A DNA stretch of 64,000 bases from Apricaphanius iberus. Taxonomy: Eukaryota > Chordata > Actinopteri > Cyprinodontiformes > Aphaniidae. A program made the position numbers and the translations under genes. Shown here one piece after another: positions 34,753-47,800 of this stretch (position 1 is the stretch's first letter; every line of letters begins with the position of its first letter). The DNA is taken from contig JAPXFQ010001355.1 in the NCBI GenBank assembly GCA_028564705.1, positions 682,001 through 746,000 of the forward strand, written 5' to 3'. The notes under the pieces were generated by a model, which was given only the letters and a program-made list of their open reading frames with translations, had not been told where the DNA came from and did not search any database.

Positions 34753-37700
34753 GTTAACTGAGATACAAATTATGCAAAATGTAGAATGTTTCAGATTTGC
34801 TGGTGAGCAGTTGCTATATTTTCATGTAACATCATATAACATAAGTTTTGTCCACCAGATGGACCGTGATGGTTTACGGGATTTACTTACAGCACTTATA
34901 ATTCCAGTTTGAATTAAATTATTCTTAAGGGATTAACTACTTTTCTACAGTTATATACATCTTTATTTGTAAATCATTTTAAAACCTCTCCCACAACTTC
35001 TGTTGTTATGTTTTTGTTATTATAAAAAAAAAAGAAGAAATTCTAATACCTTCACAGGAGTACGTAAATCTGGGGATATACAGCTGAGTTTTTATATTAA
35101 AACGTTGTGGTGAGATTTTTTTTGACCCACAGCAGGTTTCAAAGAATTCAGAAAGAATTGAAAAGGTTTTTACATTTCTCACAATTCATTTCCACTAAGG
35201 CCTTAGGCTTCAACTTGAAGCATATATTATTTAACAAGCAGGATATGTTTGAAAGCAAAGTTAAGCTACCAAGTTATAAGAGAAAAATAAGAATTGAAAC
35301 TGACAAATAAAACTGTCAAAATAAGTTATCTTTCAAAGGATAAATAAAAGATAAGCATGCTAATTTTGCTTTCAACTTAAATTTAAAATCATACTAAAAC
35401 CAAACATTTTGACACTAATTTAGCTCCAGCTTTCCCACTGCTAAAGGATTTTACGATGAAACACTGCAATTTCCCCCCTTTATATTCTGTAACTGTAATG
35501 TAAAAATGGTCATTATATTTAGGAAATTCTCTATGTGAAGACAGTTAGAGCTAAACTAACAGAATTATCTGATAAACTAAGAATTATCGGGTTATATCTC
35601 TGCAAACAGAACTTCTGTAACCAGTTTTTGTTTTCCAGCAGGATTTGTTGTTGTTGTTTTCGGCCGGAAACAGCTCAACAGAAATGCGTTTACATTCTTC
35701 AGGCAGAAACAAATGGATGGTAACATTTCTCATTTGCATTAACTGATGAGTAGATCTATGGAGTGTCCGTCTGATGTCTTCCCCACCCGCCTTCATTTTC
35801 CTAACAGTCTCTCTCTCTCTTTATGAATGCAGCACTTTAAATGAGGTTAACCACTCTACCAAATGAACCGGTGAGTCTGCTTTCTCTTTGGGCTAACACG
35901 TTCGGACACGGCTGACCCGGGTCAAGGTTAAAAAGCCAAAATGAGATTGTGGCATCTCATTAGGCAGATTATTGACATCCCATATCATTCTATTAGGAGT
36001 CACTCTAATCAGCGAGAAAACGACCCGCAGAGCGACCCTCTGATGTACGCTGACAGAGCAACTAATCTCCAAAACAGGAAGAACAATCTGCAGACAGAGG
36101 AAGTCATGCTTTTCAAACGGCAATGTGACAAATCCTCCTTTAGGGGGCAACCAGTCGGATGACTTTGTGCACAGAGAATAAAAGCTTATTAGAACTATCA
36201 TCATTGTAACTGTTTTTTTATCTGAAAGAACCCAATGACAAAGTTAAAATCCGTTAGCCATCATACAGATCCAGTCAGAAGCTGACATACAGTCATAATC
36301 AGCATAACGGCCAGATAATTCTAGGATATAGAGGATGTATTGTAGCCGTTCTTTTTCCCAGGGTTGACTGACGATACAACTCACTACTTTAAAGAATTTC
36401 TCTGATCCAAATAGAATTAAAGTTATACGTATCTTCTTAAATATATATATATATACCCCCCTGCTAATATTTGGATAAGTGTTCCTAAAAGGTATTCATT
36501 TGTTGCAGACATCTACAAACTTTGTGGGACGATTCTGTCAGGATGTTTGATCGCTGCTGTTGGTAGAAAAGAACCAAGTTCATTTAAATTGGTTGGTTTT
36601 CTGCCATTTATTTATTTATTTCCACATAAATGCCTCCATAGAGTGAGAGCCAGCATGCGGGAGAAGCTCTGCTCGGTCTCAGTGAGAATTTCAAGTGCTA
36701 GGAGTTAGGAAATAAAAATGAACAAAGGCCCTGATCATTATGGGAGTGAACACAAGGATTTACTGTTTCCACGCCTCTTTATTAAGACATGGTTTGGTGG
36801 TGAGAATTTTTTTTTTTTAATATAAAATGAAGTATATGAGATTCTTCGTTTTGTACACAGGATGTTTTAGTTCTTGACAGGGAAATGCTTGAACCACAGC
36901 ACTAAGATTTGTGAAAATAGTTGTGAATACTAGTAAATATGGAACTCTTTGGTTATTGATTAAGTAAAGAAATTTCAGTCACTGTAATTACACACATTTT
37001 GGGGGAAATAAATATGATCAGAATTTCTTTTTCAGGATTTTTTTTTTTTTTAGAGCAGAATTTTTAAGATAATTAAATTGATTTCATAAGGATCTAGAGC
37101 GGTTGGGGACGAATAAAAGAAAAACAGTGAAAGCAGTGAGGAAGTTATGTAGCCTTCCTTTTTGAAACTGATGAAGCTGACAAGTAACCAATGTTCACAG
37201 TTTAAAAAAGCTTCAACTGTTAGAGTTTAGTCTAAAAATGCACATCCCAGTGAATGATTTTAACTTTTTCTGTTCTGAGCATCAAACAGCCTGATTAACA
37301 GTCTTGATTAACCAATTGAGTTAATAAACTGAACCTGGAAATACTACTAAAGACCTAAAACAATGATAATAAAAAGTTAGTACTGCTAATAAGCCAGTTT
37401 GTGCTGCAGCACCGATTCATTTAAATGTTGTCGAGCATTCTGGTAGGAACAGTGGGAACACTGACTGGTTAAATGTTCAGCTGGAACCTGATGGTGCCCA
37501 CAACTATTAGTGAGGGTGAATGCATATGTATGAGTCTACAGTATATATAGGGGTACATTACCGTGTCTCAAGGTTGAAAAAAGACATTAACACATTCTAA
37601 GGACAAATATTGGATATCAGGGTAACTATCGGCACTTTTTTTTTGTCCTCAGAACTGAAAAATACATTTTTTTAATATTTCATAGGTATAGGGCACAATT

Positions 37701-38523
37701 TCTTGCCTTCTTAGTTTTATTGTTAGCCCATTTCTTTTTCCCCGTTTTTTAATCAAACAAATGAATGAACAAGAATTTTTCTGTGCTTTAAAAAATGGTG
37801 AACTGATTTTTAGAATTAGTTTGACAAGAGACATTTTGCTATGCCAGCATTAATAGTTGGATAAATTGCAAAACCTCTTAGTGACAAATGTGTTTTAAAT
37901 GTTTTAAGCTAGCTTGTTTTGCAGATTCAGTAAAGAAGCTTTAAAGGTACTAATCCCAGTGACAAGATATTGTACTCTTAAAAGTACAATCCTGTACTTT
38001 CATTTCTAAGTGTGCATGAATGTGGAAATCTGCAGTAAAGGTTCATTTGTACATCTAATTATCATTTTTAAAATTCACTTAAACTGAATATTCAGCCACA
38101 GAGAAAAACATATTGATTCAACCGCATCAGAAAAAACACAATATTATATTTTGTCATTTTCGGACTAATGCTGTTGTATGGTTTATTGAGGTTAAAATAC
38201 ACCAGACACACTGGAATATCCCTGCCTTTATTATCCTTCAACAACATTAGATACATGCTTCTCTAAACCACTGTATTATGTCTTCTTTCATTTTAAGTCA
38301 CAGCTGGGGCAACTTATCACTTACTAAAAAATAATATAATAATAATAATAATAATATTGAACCACCATATCAGCCCTTTCCCCCTGACTCAACAAAGATG
38401 ACTGTAATAACATTTTTTTGTACACTAGATGGCAGTGTAAACTAATGTTTTTCAAATTCACCTTACTAGTTTGCTGTTTTGAGTTTGTGATGCTCACCTG
38501 AAGCTTTCTCTTTAAATTTCATA
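34753..38523. other. About 3.8 kb without recognised genes
   Basis: AT-rich. A short (TA)n run lies at about 36,440-36,458 and (AAT)n at about 38,330-38,356. The segment 35,935-36,190 ('gattattgacatcccatatc', 'ggagtcactctaatcagcg') looks non-repetitive and could be conserved noncoding DNA. No exon of a neighbouring gene could be identified. Confidence 0.35.
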
Positions 38524-38613
38524 TTTATTCATGAGCCGGCATATGAAAATGTTTTCACTGAATCCAAGACATAAAAATTCAACTTTATGATCATTTTCAG
38601 CATCTTATTTATT
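38524..38613 (-). terminator. Candidate ccdc172 polyadenylation signals
   Basis: AATAAA on the minus strand (tttatt on the plus) occurs at 38,608-38,613 and 38,524-38,529, about 240 and 330 nt past the stop codon. Either could end the transcript, but AATAAA is common in AT-rich sequence. Confidence 0.35.
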
Positions 38614-38854
38614 AAAACCAAAATGCACACATCTAAATTTTTTTAAAATATATTGGTTTAATTCAATAAATTATCAAAGAACCACAACTGACAATGCTGG
38701 TAAAAACATGGAATTATAGGAGGGTCGGGTAAAAAACGAAACAAAAAACATCAAAGTACAACTAAGTCTTATTACAGTGCAATAGTAATAACCAATAACC
38801 GTAATGGTAAACACAAAGGTCAAAAAGTAAACATCCAGAATCAGTGAGCCAATC

Positions 38855-38890
38855 CTAATGCTGCTTGTTCTCCTGGCTGCTCTTCAGTTT
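38855..38890 (-). CDS. ccdc172: ccdc172 terminal coding exon 8
   Basis: 36 nt (KLKSSQENKQH and a TAG stop) after a poly-pyrimidine tract and cag acceptor. The intron before it is 221 nt. Confidence 0.82.
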   Translation of the reverse strand, partial: KLKSSQENKQH

Positions 38891-41800
38891 CTGCAAAAAA
38901 AAAGAAAAAAAAGAAAAAGAAATATGTTATCAGAATTTAGATAAAGCTACCGCTCAGAACGTAACGTTCAGAATGAATACCAATTATCTTCTGCCTCACT
39001 GAGCTGCCATTTGAACGTCTGACTCATCATTTCTCATCCTTCTTACATGAGAGACTGTTGTACCAACTCAGTCCTATTGGTCTAAAATACCAAACCTGGT
39101 TTATAACCCACCGACTGCAGGAAGTGCACTTCTGAGCTGAGGGACAGTCGTAGTTGCTCGAGCTCATCGTCTTTCTGCATGTCCAGCTCCTTCCTCAGGC
39201 TAATAGAAGAAATAGAAATTAATCAGGATAGGAATTAATCACAATTAATTAAGACTCCTGAATATGACAGAGAAACTACAATGTTTGGTGTAAGTAAAGG
39301 ACAAAACCAGATGGCACTGATCTTTTTTTATTGAAAATACAGGAGACTTCCATGGAACCTTCATTTAAACATCACATATATCAAATATAATATAGACTTA
39401 GTAATGAAATGTCAAAATGTGCCATTTTCCCATGAGTAAACTCAAACTTTCTAGTTAATCAAATTGCCATCAATATTAACATACTAACACTCTGAATGAT
39501 CTTATTGTAAAGGTCTACACAGCTACTTCCGCTCAGTTAGTACTAATTTATGTCAGAAAACATCACTTTAATTTAATTAATGTCCATTTTAACGCTGGAA
39601 TGTACTGAAACTATACATAGAACCAACATACAGAAATCAATATAAATATGCCGACATGGGGGCTAGTTGGCTATTTGGAGTCCCACTGACAACTAATGAA
39701 CTTAATCATGTCAACTCAAAGCCAACATATCAATAATAATATGCCCACATTTCATTCATGCACACACACACACACACACACGCACACTTTATTAACCATC
39801 CAGAAGCAGTGAGCCTGCCATGCTGTTCAGTGAGGGGAACTGAAAATCATGTTGTAGGTGAGAGGATACAGCATTTAAAAATAAAATTAAGGATATCACA
39901 TTGCATGACTTTTAAAGAATTTGTATGTATGTTATTACTGCACAGTATATGAACACCAGAAAAAAATTCTGTGCTGATGTTAGGTACAAAAGCTATTGTA
40001 ATTACAGAGGTCAACATTTCCTGTAGTTCTTGACCAGGTTTGTACACACTGCACCAGGGATTTTGGCCCACTCCTCCGCACGGATCTTCTCTGTCAGGTT
40101 TCGGGCTGTCGCTGAGGTACACAGAGTTTCAGCTCCTTCCAAAGATTTTCTGTTGGATTTAGGGGAACCTTCTGTGCAATTCATGATTTTAAACCATGAC
40201 GTTGTAGTGTTCTATCATTGTAAGTGTAGTCCTGGCTCTCTTCATGTCAGTGACCAGACCATCCCATGTAGTTTCGGGCTGATTCCTCACCTTTCTTATC
40301 ATCAGTGATACCCCACCAGGTGAAACCTTCCATGCAGCCCCAGTCTGAGGGAGACTGGCAGTTATCTTTAGCCTCTTCCATTTTCTAACAATCGCTTCAA
40401 CAGTTGATCTATTTTCACCAAAATGCCTGGTGAAAGTAACATTTTGTCTCTGGAGTCTTTTGACAGCTCTTTGGTCTTGCCCATGGTAGTAGTTAGACTC
40501 TGACTGACTGTGGGCAGGACAGGTGTCCTTACCAAGCTCAAACAGATGCTACTAATTTAGATTAATAAGTGGAGTAGAGGTGGACTTTTTAAAGGTTATA
40601 AAGTTATGTTTTAACACAATCCTGGGTTATGCTAATTGAAATATTTTAGGGTAGAAAGTTTTAAAACATAGTTGGACATAGTTGTTATGGACCAACAGAT
40701 AAGTTTCCTTTGGTCCTGGACCAAGACCAGAAGTCTTCCTCCTAGGTCTGACAATGTTTGATGAGGTTCTGCAGAATCCCAAATACATATACAGATCGAA
40801 AAATGAGTTTATTATAAAACATCTAACCTTTTGTTCTTTTTGTTGCTCTTTTCAAAAAATGAAACTCATCAATTTTTTTGATTTGAGGTACATACCGCGA
40901 AGACTTAATATTTTTGTAATTTTGATGATTATGGTTCGTAAAAATTACAAGAAAAAAAGGATTCGAATATGTTGCTCTGTTAAACTTTTTCATGACGTTT
41001 AGATTTTATTTTTTTCCTTACATAACTGGTCTGCAAAGGCATTCAGGACAGAGCGGCTGACACCATCTTGACCTGCAGCCATGTTTTGGTTCAATCTCTC
41101 TAGCTCCATCTCCCACCAACCAGTGGGGACAATCTTCCACTCACACTGTATTCAACCAAAAACTGAGAAAAAACTTTATGTTTTCTTCTAGTGGTCTACC
41201 ATAAGAAAATGCTGATGTGTGACTCCAGGACTTAATATCTAGCAGCTGGAGGCTGCTTAGATTTGTTTCAGAGAGAGTCGACTTGCCCAAATGGGAATCA
41301 GAAGCAAAAGAAATGGAATTATCCTGTCATACAAAGCTTTAGGAAGGTAATATAATAAGACTTATTTAGAAAAAATGTGGCTGCACGGTGGCGCAGTGGT
41401 TAGCGCTGTTGCCTTGCAGCAAGAAGGTCATGGGTTCGTATCCTGGCCCAGGGTCTTTCTGCATGGAGTTTGCATGTTCTCCCCGTGTATGCGTGGGTTC
41501 TCTCCGGGTACTCCGGCTTCCTCCCACAGTCCAAAAACATGCATAGGTGAATTGATCACTCTAAATTGTCCCTAGGAATGAATGTGAGTGTGAATGGTTG
41601 TCTGTCTCTCTGTGTTGGCCCTGCAACAGACTGGCGTCCTGTTCAGAGTGTACCCTGCCTAACGCCTGATAATTGCTGGGATAGGCTCCAGCTGCCCCGT
41701 GACCCTGAATTGGATAAGCGGTTAAGAAGATGGATGGATGGATGGATAGAAAAAATGTGGGATTTAAGCATTTTCAGGCTAATTTTGTGTTCATAATTAA

Positions 41801-44800
41801 TGATCTACAAAAAGATTAAACTGACCTGCATCAGTCTAGGTGCAATATGAGTTTACAAAAGGTTATGTTATGGGAGGAGTGGGTAACACACGAATAGAGA
41901 AGGGAGGTATGAATTGGCTAAGGAGCAAACTGACCCCAAGCTGAGTCCACATAATGAGGTTTTTCTTTAGTTCAATATCTCAAGATCCTCTGAGGTTACA
42001 GAATAATAAAATAAGAAAAGGACCAAACTGATGGTTTAGTAGTTACACTGGAGCTACATTGACTAAGCCGTGTTTGAAAAAAAATGCACACTTTAATTTA
42101 CAGACTTAGTAGGCAACTTGGGGTTAAGTGCCTTGCCCAAGAGCACATCAATAGGACTGTTTTTAATTATACTTCTGGGACACTGTTGGGATGAGGGAAG
42201 GTGAAAGGGTAAATCTGGGTCTGCACAGGTGAAAGGAGAATATAAGTGTCTGAGAAAAACGCTCTTTAGCACAAAAGGGACTTTGAGGCCTATTATCACA
42301 TTAATTTCACTGCTACTCATCCTAATTCTATTTCAAACTTTCTTTCAACATTTTCATGTCTTTGCCACAATATAAAAATCAGAGCCAGGGAAGAGAGCTA
42401 GGACTAGAGGCCAGCAGCAGGAAAGACGACACAGGTAAGGAGAGATTAGAACATTTTGAGAAAAAGATTAATTGGTGGGAGAAACCAGGCAGGAATCAGG
42501 ACAGGGTTTTAACTGACACTTCAGAATTATTCTCATTCCCCTTCCAAGGGGGCGGAAATACAATATTTCTAAAAAAAAAGGGTAGTAGGTCAACATTCCT
42601 CCACATCTGGAAATAAGACTCACTGTAGGTTATGGCCAACACTTCATTGGCATTGTTTCATCTAAAGCCTATAGCCTACTACTCCATTTTTACGCAGCGG
42701 CATTATTCGTCGACGCAAGGGCTCTGCATCACCTACGCACAACGGACATAGTGGAGCCCCATTTCTTAACTATCCCTCTCCGTCAGTGGAGAGCATATGC
42801 TTGTGATCGGTCAGTTCAGCAACAGCCAGAGATCGTTTCACCAGGACGGTGCTCTATAGTCGCTGTTATCAGCAGTCAATGCCACATTTGGGCACTACAT
42901 GCTTCATATTGAAGGGATAATTTATCTAATCTGGGGCCGTATTCATAAAGAACCTTAGGGCTAAAATTGGGTCCTAACTGCCGAATTTAGGAGTAACTCC
43001 TAAAAAAATACTCCTAGTTTCTTAAGACAAAAGTAATTCACAACCACTTTTAGGCCTAAAAGTAGCTCCTAAGCCTGGGAGTCCTTAGAAGAAGTCAAGA
43101 GGACTCCTAAATCCCTACGACCTATTCACAAAGACTCCCAAAATGGCTGCAGCCAGACGCAATGTGTTGGACACTCTGGATGATTCGGAATTAACCAAAC
43201 GATACAGACTAAATCGTTTATTGCAGATGTGGTGCGGTATGCAATCACGTCTCCAACTAAACTTAACAACCCGATCAGTCCAGAAATTAAATGTTTAGCG
43301 ACACTGAGATATTTAGTCACAGGGAAAATATAATTTTACAACGAGGACGACTTGGGGATATCACAACCATCTATCAGCCGATCAATCAACAAAACTCTTA
43401 AAGCGCTCTGTCGACTACACATTATCCAACAATTAATCCATTTCCCATTAGACATCCAGCAACTGCATTGAATTAAAGCCAATTTCATGGCGATTGCAGG
43501 TATGCCGGGAGTGCACAAAGAAGAAAACGTGCACGTTTATCAATTTATGCAACATATGTAGGGATGCCTATATGACGGACATTGCCTACCTGTTGCAGCA
43601 GCATCCTTTTTATAAGCGGCGATCTCGAGCCGACACTGGGACTGTAGAGAATACCATCTCTTCTCACTGTCTTCTGACGTTCGAGACATCGCTGCATAAG
43701 ATGCATTTTTGTTTCTGCTAATTTCCACCCATGCCTCCCTTTTCTTCTTATTCGTAATCCCGGCTCCGAATCGCCCTTTGAGGACCATCCTCCTCTCCAG
43801 TACCAACTGTGCCAGTAGTAATAATTGGTCCTGTGACCAGTTAGGTTTCCTTGTCCTTTTCTAGCCACTCATTTTCAGTTCACAAGGTGCTTTTCACGGT
43901 AGTGGGGGGGGTCTATTTAAGATGTGGCTGATGTGCTCAATAGGCAGCCTAATTGTTTACAGCCTACTTGCAATCACTCCCTTAATATGATGCATCCATC
44001 CTATATACCGCTATACCGCTTTCATCCAATTCAGGGTCGCGTGGAGGGGTGGCTGGAGCTTATCCCAGTTATCAGCAGGCGTTAGGCATGGAACACCTTG
44101 GATAGGACGCCAGTCTGTTGCATAATATGATGGATTTCAAGTTTTTTCGTTTTTTAACTTCACCCTCTCTGTAAATAGGCTATTGTGTGTAAGTTGTATG
44201 AAGTGTGAGTCTCGTGGTCGACACAAAGATGTCATCATGCATTATTTCTGCTATTTGCGCTTTTATCAACATTCAAGTTTTCCATTTCCTGGTTTCACAT
44301 GTGTCGTTCAATAACCAATCACACAGCTGTCCGTCTATTTACTCATGCATAGGAAATTACGTTTTCCATAGCAACGGGACGTCACTCTTAGCTTACTTTT
44401 AGGGATTTCTCCTACGTAAAAGTAGCTCTTAGTGCTTTTGTGAATAGGTTTTAGACGACAACTCCTACGTAAGACCTTTTAGCGAGTTAGGAGTAACACC
44501 TAGCGGTAAGATAAGAATCTTTGTGAATATGGCCCCAGGTCTTTTGGCGATTTTGAACACAAGTGGGTGTAGAGGAACAATAAAACAGGCTGCTGTGTTT
44601 GTTTCCATGTGTTTTTAGAGTATTCTATGAGCTGCACTTCTAGTAAAAAGCTTTACAGCTTAATCAAAACTTACGTTCTGTCATCCATTGCTTCTTGAGG
44701 AGGGAATGAATACAAGCTCAAGAGAAAACTGAAACTACGCCGTGATAGTAGGCAGATAGTAGGCATAGTCGCAATGAAAAGTTAGCACCCCCTGCTGTAC

Positions 44801-47800
44801 TGGTTGAGAATTGCCTTGTAACACAGAAAAATCAACGGAGAGGAACAAACGAAAAATGTCTCCATCAATAAAATCTGCGTCTGCGTACAAATTTGCTGCT
44901 GGCGAAGTATAAACTAGGCTTAAGGGAAGCCCGACCAGTTATTAGGTTTGGGGGGGGCAATCATTTCCTCACACAGGACCATGGGGGTTTGGATTGTTTT
45001 TCTCCCTAAATAATAAAAACCTTCATTTAAAAACTATAATGCATCCCTAGATGCTCCAACTACAAGGGGCTTTCACCATTTCTAGGACAAGGGGAAAGGA
45101 AAACAATACACTGCAGTCTGTGTGCCGAATTCTTGCTTCAAAAATACCTTGATCTATTTTCAGTTAAAAAAACTACACTCTTAAGAACAAACAGCTTACA
45201 TACGTAATACGTACATAAACACCCCAATATTAAAACGGCATTCAGATCCAGGAAGAGGATGAGTAAAAAGTCTCCCTGGAATAAAATATCTACACATTGT
45301 GACGCAACAAAGGAAACAATTCTCTGCTTCCAAACCAAAACAATTATCAGGTTCTGTCGTTTTAAAAAGGGCCTCCTCCTGCAGCTCAATAAGCATGGAT
45401 AAAGCATTTACCTTCCATTCCCTCAGTGTTGAGCTTTGATCCGTAGCTCTTGATGCCTCCTGCAGGTGTTAGAGGGATCCGCACCGCGCGGCTCTGTGAG
45501 ATGAAGACAAGGCCACCTCTTTCTCCTTTTATTGGAAGTTAATGAAACAATAAAGCAGCCGCGCTTAGATTGTGTTTCTCGCCGTGTGAAAACCTACAAT
45601 GCTGTTTAAAACTTTATATGTCTCAGTGGAACTAAGGAATCAAATTTCTTTTCTTTTTTTATTATAAGGTGAGAGCACTCTTTATTCGAGCGGTACTATG
45701 ATGTTTCATCAAAACGCACACTGCTGGTCCTTTCTGGTGGTTTTTAATTACATTCCTGCAGAGCAGAGACATTTCTAACGGAGCCGTCTCGTGTGCTTTA
45801 ACAATAATATTTGATCGATCAAACCCCGATGAAGCTGGAATCCTCGAGCCCCTGCAGGTGAACAATCGGACCCAGCAGCCGTCCCATTCTGCACACTGAG
45901 CACTTTTTAAACGACTGTAGCGCTCATTCCGGTTGACATGTGTTCAATATCCCACAATCAATAAGCTGAGGGTTATATATGTGTAAAGAGACGTAACATT
46001 AGCTGAGGACAGGATTGATGAGCTTGCTTCAGGATACATGGTCACAATGATGACTATGAGGACCCCCCCCCCCCCCCCCCCAAAAAAAAAGGCTCATCCT
46101 CAGCACTTCCTGTGGCCAACGATGCACCAACTATGTTTAATGACGCCAACGGATGGAGACGACATGCTACACACACAGGATTTACAGCAGCGCAACAGGA
46201 AGCAGGCCGCGCTCCGAGTGAAACAGATACAATAAGCCAAAAGACCGAAGTGATGAAAAAGCTTCAAGATGAGAGCTTGGCCGACCACGTAATGGAACAG
46301 AGTTCCTACATGGTTTAAAGCTTCCAGACTCCGGGTGGGTGGGGGGGGGGGGGGGGGATTTCAGACCTTTCCAGAGAGAACCATGAAGAGATCTCAGTCG
46401 TTTCCGTTTATTTGGAGGTTCAACATGAATTACTCAGATATTTGTAGATATGGAAGTAGAAGGAAGAACACACAGAAGGAGGAAAAAGGAAGGACAAGGA
46501 AGGGGAAGGAAGATGGTAGAATGGGTGGAAGGAAGGAAGGAAGGAAGTAAGGAAGGAAGGAAGGAAGGAAGGACAAATAAGAAAGAAAAGGCAGGAAAGG
46601 AAAGGAAGGGACAGAGGAAGGAAAGAAGGGAAAGATAAAGAAGACCGAATGATAGACAGAAAAACAAGACAGCAAGGAAGTGAGAGGACAAGGAAGAAAG
46701 GACACAAGGGAGAAAAAAACAAAGGCCGAAAGACAATGAAGGACAGGAGGAAGGTAGGGTGCAAGCATGGAAATTGATCAGGGAACAAGGAAGCGAAGTA
46801 GGACACAAGGAGACAATAAACAGAGAGAAGATGGACACAGAGAAGGAAAAGAAGGAGGTTGAAATAACAAATGAAAGATAGGAAGGATTTGGAAAAGGAA
46901 ATAAATTAAGGACAATTACGGAAGCTCAAAAAAAGCACACAAAAAAGAAAAAAGGCACGAAAAAAAGGAAGGGACTCATGAAAGGAAAGACAGAAAAAAA
47001 GACTGGACACAAGGAGAATAAGAAAAGGGAGAAAATACAAAAGGAGGGAAAGAACTAAGGGCACAAGGAAGGAAGGAAAAAAATAAGGGAGGAAGAAATA
47101 AGCATAAGGTAGAATATGATAAAGAAAGCAATTAAAGAAGGATGAAAAACAGGACGGAAAGACTTAGGGAAGTATATGAGGAAGGACAGGAATTTTCCAG
47201 TCTTCCTACAGATTCTCAAATAGATTTGGGACAGGACTTTGACTAGACCATTCTAACACATAAATATGTGCTAAACTAAATCCTTCCTCTGTTGCTCTGG
47301 CTCAATATTTAGCCTCTAAACAGCGACCTGTATCAGATCTTCTTGCATGCTTGTCCACACAGCATCATGCTGCCGCCATCGTTTTTCAGTTTCTGGAGGC
47401 TGAGCCGCATCATTTTTTTATTTATTTAGTTACTTTTGCATGTTCAGCATTTTAGCCCCGCCCATTTCTAAATGCTTGCTGTGCACCCTGCAAAATGCAA
47501 CAACTTACCAGTTTTCTTTCAACAGTGGCTTCCTTCTAAATATTGATTTAGTGCTTGATACACAAGTGCCTTTTTTAGAAGAAGTTGTTGAAAAAAAGTT
47601 GGACTTTATTCCAGTTACCAGATGAGTGTTAGGGTTATTATTCCATTAAAGCCGTTTTTCAGTGCCGCTGCTACATTGTTGAGGCTTAGCTTGTAGGTTT
47701 TCCTTCAATAAACATAAAAAACTTCCAACATCAATCCAGTCTCTGTCTCATCCGTCTTTTCTCTGCTTGTTGGCTAATTGAAACACAGCACCGATGCAGC

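Larger units (their letters stand above)
42933..44536. mobile_element. PIF/Harbinger transposon in intron 6
   Basis: ggggccgtattcataaagaa at the left and tctttgtgaatatggcccc at the right are inverted ends, and the next roughly 100 bp ('taggagtaactcct', 'aagtagctcctaag') also pair across the element. It holds a degraded transposase on the plus strand and a Myb-like frame on the minus strand, plus a reversed SINE piece at about 43,990-44,120. Length 1,604 bp. A clean 3-bp target duplication is not visible. Confidence 0.85.

Noticed and set aside
34753..38523. Search for a gene downstream of ccdc172 (for example pancreatic-lipase-related)
   Set aside because: No exon with a lipase GXSXG context or other recognisable domain was seen.
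41383..41452. tRNA-like segment with A and B boxes
   Set aside because: It is the head of a SINE with a GGAT tail and target duplication, not a functional tRNA gene.
45138..45407. 89-codon minus-strand frame in intron 6
   Set aside because: Cysteine and leucine rich without a domain; two overlapping frames of similar length argue for chance.
46420..46838. Minus-strand frames of 112-134 codons rich in Ser, Pro, Phe and Leu
   Set aside because: They are read through a polypurine/polypyrimidine tract and reflect repeat composition in all three frames.
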